A DNA stretch of 64,000 nt, taken from assembly GCF_020283565.1 (NCBI RefSeq), contig NC_060061.1:43561362-43625361 (forward strand), in the 5' to 3' direction. This stretch comes from Trifolium pratense. Lineage: Eukaryota > Streptophyta > Magnoliopsida > Fabales > Fabaceae. Shown here in pieces: positions 51,075 to 61,935 of this stretch (within the stretch, counting starts at the first letter, position 1; every line of letters starts with the position of its first letter). The translations under genes were made by a program, and so were the position numbers. Under the pieces are notes generated by a model. It did not search any database. It was not told where the DNA came from and saw nothing but the letters and a program-made list of their open reading frames with translations.

Positions 51075-51273
51075 TGTTATGAATAATATGTAATGAATGT
51101 CCATTATTGTGTAGGTTTTCTTGTCCCCTAATTGTGTCCTATAAATAGGACCCCTTTGTTACAATGTAATACACACCTTGAATAGAACAATACAATAGTC
51201 TATTCTCTCTTCTCTTTCTCTCCTTCATCTATTCTTCCATATTATTGTTCATGCTTAGAAATTGTTCATAACA
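51075..51273 (+). repeat. 3' LTR of the copia element
   Basis: Near-identical partner of 44311-44507, preceded by the polypurine tract. The following sequence gcctatagatt continues the host sequence seen uninterrupted near 51988. Confidence 0.88.
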
Positions 51274-51693
51274 GCCTATAGATTATCATCTTGTTTTTGC
51301 ATGATACTCATTAAAATCACTATTATTAAACTAATAAATATATTAAATCTTTTACAATTTATTCATATATATCAGATGAAAACCATATTACAAAAGTATG
51401 AAAACTAACAAGAATTATTACATGTAAAGAAAAGTACACCTCAATCTACCTAATTGGTATTCTTCTATCATCACGGCTTTCTAGACAACTCTTTTTGGTG
51501 ATATTTTAGCTAAACAATGTATTGGCAAGAATTTTTCCTACCAAAAATTCTAATTCTTCCGAATAATTTTCTTTAGGAAAAACTCATTAATCACTTGAAC
51601 TCGGTGTCTTGATTTGTTTGATTGTAATTTTCTTAATGCCCTCCTTGTGTTGGATCGTCAAGGTTTTATCATTTTTCATTTAATTAGTTAATA

Positions 51694-51935
51694 CTCCATC
51701 CGTCTCAAAATTATTGTCACAATTTGACTATGTCCACTATTCATACATGCTACTTTGACTTATATTTTTTTATTAATGTATAAAGATAAATATTAGCATA
51801 TCAAATCTTGTTAGATTTGTCTTGACGAGTACTATCAAAATATCAATTTTTCAAAAATTTTAATAATACACAATTAAAAATATTAATGATAATGTGCAGT
51901 AGTAAAATGTGACAATTATTTTGGGATGGAGGGAG
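51694..51935. mobile_element. Stowaway-like MITE, unit A
   Basis: Ends ctccatccgtctcaaaatta and taattattttgggatggaggg are inverted, with TA at the left. It interrupts a sequence continuous in the older copy at about 44280 (attagttaataaatgcg), which marks the empty site. Confidence 0.75.
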
Positions 51936-52249
51936 CCTCTGATTATATAAAAAACAAAAAGTTAAGGGAATAAATGCGTAATAATTTATAAAATTTAGCC
52001 TATAGATTATCATCTTAATTGTTTTTGCATGTTACACATTAAAATCACTATTAAATTTTGCATTTGTATTAAACTAAGAAATCTACTAAATCTTTTACAA
52101 TTTATTCATATATCAGATGAAATGCATATAATAAAAGTATGAAAACTAACAAGAATTAATTATTTCACGATAACAAGGATTCTAAGCTTGGTGCGAGATA
52201 AATGTCTTTAACCTAGCTACACATCCACCCGATTTTCATGGGTTATATC

Positions 52250-52740
52250 CGTCAAAATAGGAGTTGTTGTTCAAATCAAGTTTAGATATAAATAAACTTG
52301 ATTAGTTATGTTTCAAGGTCTATGTCTTAACAGTGACATAGCTTCTTCAATATTAGGCATGAAATCTTTTTCACCATGTCTCTTGAATCAAAACCTTGTG
52401 ACATGTTTTGAGAGATTGTATTCAAGACTCTGGTCTTGAAATGTGATCCAGAAGCGTTGCACACCACTGACTTTTCATGGTCAATCCTATACTCTGTTAT
52501 TTATTTATATCTAAACTTGATTTGAACAACAACTCCTATTTTGACGTATAGGAATGACCATGAAAAGCCAGAGTTATGCAACGCTTGTGGATCACAAATT
52601 TCAAGTTCAAGAGTAACTCTTGAACACAATCTCTCGAAACATGTCACATGCAAGATTTGGATTCAAGAGGCATGGTGAAAAAGATTTCATACCTAATATT
52701 GAAGAAGCTATGTCACCGTTAAGACATAGACCTTGAAAAA
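52250..52740 (-). other. Double inverted repeat (X-Y-X'-Y'), unit A; candidate structured RNA
   Basis: Two inverted repeats interlock. X (52250-52295) is an exact 46-bp inverse of X' (52503-52548). Y (about 52311-52495) is an imperfect inverse of Y' (about 52549-52740), with blocks such as catgaaatctttttcacca matching over most of its length. Because Y lies between X and X', a transcript could fold one way or the other, or as a pseudoknot. On the minus strand a TATA-like CCTATATATA at 53001-53010 lies upstream. No convincing reading frame crosses it: the small frame at 52719-52919 has no ATG. Transcription is inference. Confidence 0.5.
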
Positions 52741-53173
52741 TAACTAATCAAAGAAATCACGGTTGCTGAAATAATAAAAATTTCATGGACGGATTTATCA
52801 AACATATATGCACTAATGGCATATTGAGATTGAGTTGTTGCTGGGCTCATCGATTCATGCAAAAAAGAGCAGCTTTTGGCTACATGGAATTCAAAGGAAT
52901 GTGAAGAGTATTTGTTCAAAATGTGAATGGAATGGTTGCGGCTAATGGTTGCGGCTAATGAAAGGGTTGTAGTTCTTAAACCCTAGTTGAAAAAATAGTG
53001 TATATATAGGAGTGGAGTGTCGAGTAGTTGAATTGGATGATAATGAATGAGTCAGCAACACATAAGCATCTGAATCATGGTCAATTCCACATTTAATGCT
53101 TTGGTCTTATCCAATATTTCATCTCGTACTACAATAAATCGTTTTGACCATGTTATACAAATTAAAAAATATA

Positions 53174-53465
53174 CTTCCTTTGTCCCATTTTATAATAATC
53201 ATTTTAACTAAATGTACTATTCATATGTCTTGTTTTCAACGTGCTTTTCTAAAAAAGTATAAATGTAGATATAATTATATAAAATGTTGTTTGATTTGTT
53301 TCGATGAATATTTTTAAAATATCAAATTTCTTTTTTTTTTGACACAATAAAATATCACATTTCTATAATTTTTACTAATAAAGAATTAAAGATATTCGTA
53401 ATCAAAATTATGCATTGATATACGTGCAATGACAAATAAGTTCTTATATTTTGGGATGAAGGGAG
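53174..53465. mobile_element. Stowaway-like MITE, unit A
   Basis: Ends cttcctttgtcccattttat and attttgggatgaagggag are inverted, flanked by TA. Unit B carries the counterpart. Confidence 0.65.
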
Positions 53466-53865
53466 TAATTAATATCGTTTGTAAAAAATTTAAGATCCTC
53501 TTCAATTTTTCTTTGTTCTTTTTAGAAGATTTTTTTAAATTTTGAAGGGAATTAATTATTTTTTTTACAATCAAGTCCCTAACTAAAGCGCATCTTTTTT
53601 TACAATCTGTAAAAAAATACTGTAGGAAAAATTATAATTCATTCTCTCTCTTGAATTGTAAAAATAACACCGATCGTCAACAAATTTAATACCACAACTC
53701 ACTTTCTTAATCTCTATAATTTTCTCAATGGGGTGTTATATTTGGCGACAGAGGTAGTGGTTTACAAAATTATCCTTCATTTATTGTATGGAAAATGATA
53801 AATTAATGAATTAAAAGTATAGAGTAATAAATAGTTAATGATATAATAGAAAAAAATATCATTAA

Positions 53866-54010
53866 CCAACATAGTGTGGCACAAGTGGTAGATACTTGGG
53901 TCCCTTAACCATTTTGGTCCTGGGTTCGATCCCCGGCCGGTGTGTATGGAGAAGTATTTGTTGGGACTGCAGTTGCGCGCGGAGGATACCTTTGGTTTAC
54001 CAAAAAAAAA
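53866..54010 (+). mobile_element. tRNA-derived SINE, unit A
   Basis: Box A-like gtggcacaagtggtagatac and box B ggttcgatcccc, then a body with gcgcgcggaggatacc and an A-tail. The exact 8-bp target duplication atcattaa is at 53858-53865 and 54011-54018. It is not a functional tRNA gene: no acceptor stem closes and a poly-A tail follows. Confidence 0.85.
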
Positions 54011-54121
54011 ATCATTAATGTAAAATGTTTCATCTATAATGTAAAATGACTTATAATTTGATACAATTTTTTTTATCAAAGAGACTTATAATTAATTTGA
54101 TACTTAAGGAGTAAATTTGTA

Positions 54122-54423
54122 CTCCCTCCATCCCAAATTATAAGGGGAAAAATTCACTTTTTTTTCCTCAAATTATAGGGAAAAACACAAACATTTATCT
54201 TTTTCAAGATTTGTTTCTGCTTATTCTCATGAAATTAAATGCAAACTACAGTTAATTTACGCTCTCTCTTATCATTTTCATAACCAATAAAAATTGTTTT
54301 TATATCTTTCCATGCAACTATTTTCAAGAAAAATACAAAGAAACATATTTCAAATTATTATATTTTAGTTTTTCTTAATAAGTGTGTTTTTTATTTTTTG
54401 CATTATAATTTGGGACCGAGGAA
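54122..54423. mobile_element. Stowaway-like MITE, unit A
   Basis: Left end ctccctccatcccaaattat and right end ataatttgggaccgagg are an inverted pair with TA at left. The right edge is approximate. Confidence 0.6.
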
Positions 54424-54930
54424 ATATTCAATTCTGATAATTATGAAATGAGTCAGCTACACGTAAGCATCTAGATCTGGGTCAAATTCACATTTATTGC
54501 TAAGATTTTATCTAAAAAATTTCTATTTAATTGTTTAATTAATTTCTAATTTTTTTCAATAAAGGTTTTTTATTTTTTTTCTTTTATTTTAATCCTCAAT
54601 ATTTTTCCTATTTTAATTTTTTTTTAACTTGACAAAAGTATATTATTCAATTATTTTCAAAAAAAATATAAAGAAACATATTTCGAATTATTATGTTTTA
54701 GTTTTTCTTAATAAGTATATTTTTTTTCTTAAGATGGAGGGAGTATTTAATTGTGATAATTATTAATTATGAATGAGTCAGCCACATATAAGCATCAGAT
54801 CACATTTATTGCTATGGTTCATTTTATTTTTTGACAGCTTTAATTTCTAATCTCCTTAATATTTTTTCCTATTTTAATTTTTTTTTAACTTGACATAAAT
54901 ATATTAACAATCTATATATTTATATTACTA

Positions 54931-55024
54931 TTTTTTTTTTCAATGTTGTCAATGAGGATCTAACGTAAAACTTCATGCATGTTACCCAAACTCCTCACCA
55001 CTAGACCAAACCTAGTGGTTTATA
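54931..55024 (-). mobile_element. tRNA-derived SINE, unit A (same family as in the kinase intron)
   Basis: The minus strand carries ggtttggtctagtggtgagg (box A-like), a decayed box B, and an A-tail (T-run at left). The exact target duplication tatattacta is at 54921-54930 and 55025-55034. Confidence 0.82.
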
Positions 55025-55283
55025 TATATTACTACTTAAAAGAACACAATTCGACTCCTAATAACAACAAAATATTAATTTATAGATATTACGATTGCCT
55101 TGAATATTTTTTACCATTTATTTAATGTGTTGCATTACAAAATATAATAATTAAACACAATATAATAATTTGTTGATAATATAGATAACCAGTAACAATC
55201 ATGTGTAGTGTAATATAGAGGGAATCAACACAAGTGTTTATGTTGTTAAGTACTTATAACAAGGAACTTTTAACATATTATTC

Positions 55284-55608
55284 TTAACTAGATTGATAAG
55301 TGGTGGGAACCAACCACAAATCATGTTTTCTTCTAACAGTCAACCCAAAAGATTCTTTCATGTCAAGTTCTTCAGCCTTGTATCCATTAGGCATATTCCA
55401 ATTAAAATGGAAAAGCAAATTTGCACTTGAAATTTCTAAGTTAGCAATACCAAATGATATGCCAGGACAAGTCCTTCTCCCAGCACCAAATGGTATAATC
55501 TGAAAATCAGCACCTTTGTAATCAACTGAACTATCAATGAACCTTTCTGGATAAAATTTCTCAGCATTAATCCAATATCTTGAATCTCTGCATATTGACC
55601 ATGCATTA
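55284..55608 (-). pseudogene. CYP71D-like exon 2 C-terminal stub
   Basis: About 107 codons from AWSICRDSRYW through PERF and the heme loop FGAGRRTCPG to the stop at 55284. It is the duplicated tail of the gene at 60288-63522, from which it differs at a handful of residues (for example SVDYKG/SLDYKG, KESFG/TESFG). The upstream part of exon 2, including the I-helix and ExxR, is cut off at the duplication junction, so it cannot make a P450. The heme-binding segment is undamaged. Confidence 0.92.
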
Positions 55609-55711
55609 TCACTTGAACTCGGTGTCTTGGTTTGTTTGATTGTAATTTTCTTAATGCCCTCCTTGTGTTGGATCGTCAAGGTTTTATCATTTTTCATTTA
55701 ATTAGTTAATA

Positions 55712-55935
55712 CTCCCTCCGTCTCAAAATTATTGTCACAATTTGACTATGTCCACTATTCATACATGCTACTTTGACTTATATTTTTTTTTTTTTTTTTT
55801 TTTTGTAGAGTTGACTTATATTTTTTTTATTAATGTATAAAGATAAATATTAACATATCAAATCTTGTTAGATTTGTCTCGATGAGTACTATCAAAATAT
55901 AGTAAAATGTGACAATTATTTTGGGATGGAGGGAG
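55712..55935. mobile_element. Stowaway-like MITE, unit B copy
   Basis: Counterpart of 51694-51935 with TA on both sides. It differs by a T-run and short partial duplication (about 55783-55820) and by loss of an internal segment. Confidence 0.75.
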
Positions 55936-56256
55936 TACAAGCCTCTAATTATATAAAAAAACAAAAAATTAAGGGAAAAAATGCGTAATAATTTATAAAA
56001 TTTAGCCTATAGATTATCATCTTAATTGTTTTTGCATGTTACACATTAAAATCACTATTAATTTTTGCATTTGTATTAAACTAATAAATCTACTAAATCT
56101 TTTACAATTTATTCATATATCAGATGAAATGCATATAATAAAAGTATGAAAACTAACAAGAATTAATTATTTCACGATAACAAGGATTCTAAGCTTGGTG
56201 CGAGATAACTGTCTTTAACCTAGCTACACATCCACCCGATTTTCATGGGTTATATC

Positions 56257-56745
56257 CGTCAAAATAGGAGTTGTTGTTCAAATCAAGTTTAGATATAAAT
56301 AAACTTGATTAGTTATGTTTCAAGGTCTATGTCGGTGACATAGCTTCTTCAATATTAGGCATGAAATCTTATCTTTTTCACCATGTCTCTTGAATCAAAA
56401 ACTTGTGACATGTTTCGAGAGATTGTATTCAAGACTCTGGTCTTGAAATGTGATCCAGAAGCGTTGCACACCACTGACTTTTCATGGTCAATCCTATACT
56501 CTTTTATTTATTTATATCTAAACTTGATTTGAACAACAACTCCTATTTTGACGTATAGGAATGACCATGAAAAGCCAGAGTTGTGCAACGCTTGTGGATC
56601 ACATATTTCAAGTTCAAGAGTAACTCTTGAACACAATCTCTTGAAACATGTCACATGCAAGGTTTTGATTCAAGAGGCATGGTGAAAAAGATTTCATGCC
56701 TAATATTGAAGAAGCTATGTCACCGTTAAGACATAGACCTTGAAA
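56257..56745 (-). other. Double inverted repeat (X-Y-X'-Y'), unit B copy
   Basis: Same arrangement as unit A: X 56257-56302 with exact inverse X' 56508-56553, Y from about 56319 and Y' to about 56745. The TATA-like box is kept on the minus strand at about 56988-56997. In the Y arm 'cttaaca' is shortened so that tcggtgacat replaces tcttaacagtgacat, and a few extra bases (ttatc) occur in the middle. Confidence 0.5.
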
Positions 56746-57162
56746 CACAACTAATCAAAGAAATCACGGTTGCTGAAATAATAAAAATTTCATGGACGGA
56801 TCTATCAAACATATATGCACTAATGGCACATTGAGTTGTTGCTGGGCTCATCGATTCAAGCAAAAAAGAGCAGCTTTTGGCTACATGGAATTCAAAGGAA
56901 TGTGAAGAGTATTTGTTCAAAATGTGAATGGAATGGTTGCGGCTAATGAAAGGGTTGTAGTTCTTAAACCCTAGGTGAAAAAATAGTGTATATATAGGAG
57001 TGGAGTGTCGAGTAGTTGAATTGCGATGATAATGAATGAGTCAGCAACACATAAGCATCTAAATCATGGTCAATTCCACATTTAATGCTTTGGTCTTATC
57101 CAATATTTCATCTCGTACTACGATAAGTCGTTTTGACCATGTTATACAAATTAAAAAATATA

Positions 57163-57453
57163 TTTCCTCCGTCCCATTTTATAATAACCATTTTAACTAA
57201 ATGTACTATTCATATGTCTTATTTTCACCGTGCTTTTCTAAAAAAAGTATAAATGTAGATATAATTATATAAAATGTTGTAGTTTGATTTGTTTCGATGA
57301 ATATTTTTAAAATATCAATTTTTTTTTTTACACAATAAAATATCACATTTCTATAATTTTTACTAATAGAGAATTAAAGATATTCGTAATCAAAATTATG
57401 CATTGATATACGTGCAATGACAAATAAGTTCTTATATTTTGGGATGAAGGGAG
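57163..57453. mobile_element. Stowaway-like MITE, unit B copy
   Basis: Counterpart of 53174-53465 with the ttcctccgtcccattttata start and gggatgaagggag end. Confidence 0.65.
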
Positions 57454-57850
57454 TAATTAATATCGTTTGTAAAAAATTTAAGATCCTCTTCAATTTTTCT
57501 TTGTCCTTTTTAGAAGATTTTTTAAATTTTCAAGGGAATTAATTATTGTTTTTACAATTAAGTCCTTAACTAAAGCGCATCTTTTTTTACGATCCGTAAA
57601 CAATACTGTAGGAAAAATTATAATTCATTCTCTCTCTTGAATTGTAAAAATAACACCGATCGTCAACAAATTTAATACCACAACTCACTTTCTTAATCTC
57701 TATAATTTTCTCAATGGGGTGTTATATTTGGCGACAGAGGTAGTGGTTTACAAAATTATCCTTCATTTATTGTATGGAAAATGATAAATTAATGAATTAA
57801 AAATATAGAGTAATAAATAGTTAATGATATAATAGAAAAAATACCATTAA

Positions 57851-57993
57851 CCAACATAGTGTGGCACAAGTGGTAGATACTTGAGTCCTTAACCATTTTG
57901 GTCCTAGGTTCGATCCCCGACCGGTGTGTATGGAGAAGTATTTGTTGGGACTGCAGTTGCGCGCGGAGGATACTTTTGGTTTACAAAAAAAAA
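57851..57993 (+). mobile_element. tRNA-derived SINE, unit B copy
   Basis: Duplicated with the block. It differs at a few bases (gaccggtg in place of gccggtg, tacttttgg). The left target repeat has become accattaa. Confidence 0.85.
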
Positions 57994-58250
57994 ATCATTA
58001 ATGTGTGTGAAGTTATTTTGCACATGCGTCCAATAAAAAACCGACACATCATGTATGGTCATTAAAAACACATGATGTGTCACATTCATTAAATGACGTG
58101 GCAACGCGTCATTGGATGTATGTGTAAAAATAATTTACACCGACGGTGCACAACAATTAAACTCTAATGTAAAATGACTTATAATTTGATACAATTTTTT
58201 TTTATCAAAGCGACTTACAATTAATTTGATACTTAAGGAGTAAATTTATA

Positions 58251-58553
58251 CTCCCTCCATCCCAAATTATAAGGGGGAAAATTCACTTTTTTTTCCTCAA
58301 ATTATAGGGAAAAACACAAACATTTATCTTTTTCAAGATTTGTTTCTGCTTATTCTCATGAAATTAAATGCAAACCACATTTAATTTACGCTCTCTCTTA
58401 TCATTTTCATAACCAATAAAAATTGTTTTTATATCTTTCCATGCAACTATTTTCAAGAAAAATACAAAGAAACATATTTCAAATTATTATATTTTAGTTT
58501 TTCTTAATAAGTGTGTTTTTTATTTTTTACATTATAATTTGGGACCGAGGAAA
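58251..58553. mobile_element. Stowaway-like MITE, unit B copy
   Basis: Counterpart of 54122-54423 with the same ends. Confidence 0.6.
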
Positions 58554-59063
58554 TATTCAATTGTGATAATTATGAAATGAGTCAGCTACACGTAAGCATC
58601 TAGATCTGGGTCAAATTCACATTTATTGCTAAGATTTTATCTAAAAAATTTCTATTTAATTGTTTAATTAATTTCTAATTTTTTTTCAATAAAGGTTTTT
58701 TATTTTTTTTCTTTTATTTTAATCCTCAATATTTTTCCTATTTTAATTTTTTTTTAACTTGACAAAAGTATATTATTCAATTATTTTCAAAAAAAATATA
58801 AAGAAACATATTTCGAATTATTATGTTTTAGTTTTTCTTAATAAGTATATTTTTTTCCTTAAGATGGAGGGAGTATTCAATTGTGATAATTATGAATGAG
58901 TCAGCCACATATAAGCATCAAATCTGGGTCAAATTCACATTAATTGCTATGGTTCATTTTATTTTTTGACAGCTTTAATTTCTTATTTCCTCAATATTTT
59001 TTCCTATTTTAATTTTTTTAACTTTACATAAATATATTAACAATCTATATATTTATATTACTA

Positions 59064-59156
59064 TTTTTTTTTCAATTTTGTCAATGAGGATCGAACGTAA
59101 AACTTCATGCATGTTACCCAAACTCCTCGCCACTAGACCAAACCTAGTGGTTTATA
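59064..59156 (-). mobile_element. tRNA-derived SINE, unit B copy
   Basis: Counterpart of 54931-55024. The target duplication tatattacta is retained at 59054-59063 and 59157-59166. The box B-like gttcgatcctc is better preserved than in unit A. Confidence 0.82.
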
Positions 59157-59411
59157 TATATTACTACTTAAAAGAACACAATTCGACTCCTAATAACAAC
59201 AAAATATTAATTTATAGATATTACGATTGCCTTGAATATTTTTTACCATTTATTTAATGTGTTGCATTACAAAATATAATAATTAAAAACAATATGTATA
59301 TTAGGATTGCCAAGAATTTTATACGCATAGGACACTTACTTAATATTGTTGATAGTATGGGATATTCATCCTCTAGAAGCATTGTGATATAATTTGTTGA
59401 TAATATAAATA

Positions 59412-60183
59412 GAGGAAGGTTATATTGACTCCAAGAGTAACTTTAAAGAGTTACTTCATATCTCCACCCTTGATTTTGTTTAAATCTAATGGACTAAAAG
59501 TAATTCTCATTAATAATGACGGACTTCATCTTCCTCAATTATTTCTCATCATATTTATGATTTTTTTTTTACAGTTTTATAGTTTCCTTTTATTATACTC
59601 AATATTCATTCTTTCCTTAATCATAATTTTTATACCACAATTAATAATTGTTAAAATAAGAAAAAAAGAAGCAATATCCACATATTCTTTCGAATCTCAT
59701 ATGCATTGTGCAAGAATGATTTCTTAACCATGAAAGCAAAAAGAATGTGTCAAGTGACATTACATCTCTCTATAAATAACAAGTTGAATTTGTTGATTTT
59801 TTTAACAGATTGAATTTGTTGATGATTTTATATAGGGACATGTAAACATTATCAAGAATGTCAAGTGTCATTCCTTAAGATTAATTGTAATCTTATATAT
59901 GTTAAACCTAACCCTAAAGAAGAATATGTCAAGAACCTTTCTCTTCTTCTTCCTGACGATTTTGATCTAGGGACCTATATGTTGTTCTTTAATTGATAGA
60001 ATAAAAAAAAAGTATTAATTTTGACAAAGAGGGAATCATAATGTTGTGAAGAATAATTAGAGAAGATGAGGTCTATGATTATTATTGAGAATTAAATTTA
60101 CTCCATTAGATCTAAACAAAATCAAGGGTGGGGATGTGGAGTAACTCTTTAAAGTTACTCTTGGAGTCAATATAACCCTCCTC
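59412..60183. mobile_element. Mutator-like MITE in unit B, 772 bp
   Basis: Termini GAGGAAGGTTATATTGACTC and (inverse) GAGGAGGGTTATATTGACTC continue as an imperfect inverted repeat for about 90 bases. The 9-bp target duplication ATATAAATA is at 59403-59411 and 60184-60192. Unit A holds the empty site (gataatatagataacc near 55178), which proves the insertion. A related end fragment occurs near 61145-61173. Confidence 0.92.
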
Positions 60184-61139
60184 ATATAAATAACCAGTAA
60201 CAATAATGTGTAGTGTAATATAGAGGGAATCAACACAAGTGTTTATGTTGTTAAGTACTTATAACAAGGAACTTTAACATATTATTCTTAACTAGATTCA
60301 TAAGTGGTGGGAACCAACCACAAATCATGTTTTCTTCTAACAGTCAACCCAAAAGATTCTGTCATGTCAAGTTCATTAGCCTTGTATCCATTAGGCATAT
60401 TCCAATTAAAATGGAAAAGCAAATTTGCAAGTGAAATTTCTAAGTTAGCAATACCAAATGATATGCCAGGACACGTCCTTCTCCCAGCACCAAATGGTAT
60501 AATCTGAAAATCAGCACCTTTGTAATCAAGTGAACTATCAATGAACCTTTCTGGATAAAATTTCTCAGCATTAATCCAATATCTTGAATCTCTGCATATT
60601 GACCATGCATTAACAATTACCTTGCTTTTGGCTGGTATTTCATATCCATTAATTTCACATTTTTCACTACATATTCTTGGAAGTAACAATGGACCTGGTG
60701 CATGTAGACGTAGTGTTTCTTTAATAACTGATCTCAAGTATTTCAGCTTGTGAAGACTTATTTCATCCACATTGCCTTTTTCGTTATACACACTTCTTAC
60801 TTCAGCTTGAGCTTTCTTCATTACAAGTTGATTTTTAATTAATTCTGACATTGTCCATTCTAGAATTGTGAATGTAGTGTCGCTTCCAGCACCGAAAATA
60901 TCCTGATCATAATTAATTAACATATTATACTAAATATGCATCTTTTATGCAGAAAAAAAAAGCAAGAGAGTGGAATTATTGTTTTTACAATTAATGATTA
61001 TAATTAATTCATTCTCTTCTATTTAAATTATGTTTTGATAATTTTCCAATACAATAAAAAAATAAGTCTCACTTTGTGTTTTATGATCAAAATTAATGAA
61101 TATTAAAATTAAAGGTCATAATTTGGAGTAGCTTTTATA

Positions 61140-61175
61140 ATTTATTCTTGAAGTCAATATAACCCTCCTCATATA
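61140..61175. mobile_element. End fragment related to the Mutator-like MITE
   Basis: The sequence 'gaagtcaatataaccctcct' repeats the right end of the element at 59412-60183. No matching left end was found nearby, so it looks like a truncated copy in the P450 intron. Confidence 0.5.
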
Positions 61176-61349
61176 TATCCGTGGACAAGGGCGGATCTTC
61201 TTGAGAACCCGTGAGGTGTCGCGGAGCCGTCTAAATTATTTTTTATTTCATAAATATAGGTATTTTCATGTAGTAGCAAAATTAACGTTTGTATATATAT
61301 TATTTGATTCCAAAATATAGCAAAGTTCGCGGAGTAGGCTGGTGGTATT

Positions 61350-61935
61350 TAGTACTTATGGCAATGGGGCGGGGCGGGGACGGGTTTTGTCCTCCCAAAC
61401 TCATAAAGTTCGGGTATTCCCCAAACTCATCCCAAATTCGAGCGGTGATAAAAAGGATAACCCAAACTCATACCCAACGGGGATCGGGTATCCCCAACGG
61501 GTTTCGGGCATCCCCGTTACGCTTCTTTTCACATGAATTTAGATTGTATTTTAGCTTTTTTTATTTTAAAAAAAAAGTTAAATGTCCAAAATTATTTTCT
61601 CTCAACAATATTTTTTTAAATAAAGAAAAAAATAGAGAAAATAGTTTGTTTAATACTCAAATAAAAAATAAATAAAAAATATATGAATGTAATTTAAGAG
61701 ATTGTTTAACCGTTTTTAATTTAAAAGATGTGTAATCTATTTTTTAGTATAAATGGAGCGGGTCGGGGATGGGTTCGGCGTGGGTATCAATGTACCCATT
61801 ACCCGCCCCAATCCCATCTTTTGAAATCGGGAAAAACCCAAACCCAAACTCAAACTCAGTCAACTCGGATTTTCCCCGTCAAAATAGATATGGTTTGGGC
61901 GGGTACCCATGGGTATGAGTTTATTGTCATGCCTA
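61350..61935. mobile_element. Non-autonomous hAT element in the P450 intron, 586 bp
   Basis: The exact 8-bp target duplication GTGGTATT (61342-61349 and 61936-61943) brackets an element beginning TAGTACTTATGGCAATGGGG and ending in the inverse of TAGGCATGACAATAAACTC. Both subterminal zones are rich in gggta/tacccg and ccaaactc words in opposite orientation. No transposase frame. Confidence 0.82.

Larger units (their letters stand above)
44311..51273 (+). mobile_element. Degenerate Ty1-copia LTR retrotransposon
   Basis: LTRs are 44311-44507 (197 bp) and 51075-51273 (199 bp), nearly the same, starting TGT(T)ATGAATAATATG and ending TTCATAACA. Directly after the left LTR comes ttatcagcacga, a copia-type primer site region. 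A polypurine run AAGGGGGAG precedes the right LTR. Relics of pol are readable: TTTCCCAATATTAGGGGG (FPILGG of the integrase end) near 49328, and an IGSKDKNP block near 49590. The frame is broken throughout. No matching target duplication is seen. A Mutator-like element sits inside (45493-46712). Confidence 0.85.
51591..55608. repeat. Tandem duplication, unit A (about 4.0 kb)
   Basis: From 'tcacttgaactcggtgtc' to the broken P450 exon end, this unit matches 55609 to about 60608 throughout. It carries Stowaway-like MITEs, a double inverted repeat, two SINEs and the last 325 bases of a P450 exon 2. The junction at 55604-55609 joins P450 'gcatta' to 'tcacttg'; 'catta' is shared by both parents, so short microhomology may have guided the event. 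Confidence 0.9.
55609..60608. repeat. Tandem duplication, unit B (about 5.0 kb)
   Basis: Same order as unit A but longer because of later or unit-specific insertions: a 772-bp Mutator-like MITE (59412-60183), about 165 bases around 57995-58160, and about 105 bases around 59290-59400. It runs directly into the P450 gene of which unit A keeps only a stub. Confidence 0.9.

Noticed and set aside
52719..52919. 66-codon minus-strand frame conserved in both duplicated units (also 56726-56920)
   Set aside because: No ATG start (it begins at TTG), no domain, and units A and B differ by in-frame deletions; its preservation is explained by recent duplication.
53880..53950. Possible tRNA gene (box A and box B present)
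   Set aside because: No closed acceptor stem, an A-tail and flanking target duplications: a tRNA-derived SINE. The same applies to 29189, 30973, 31645 and 57851.
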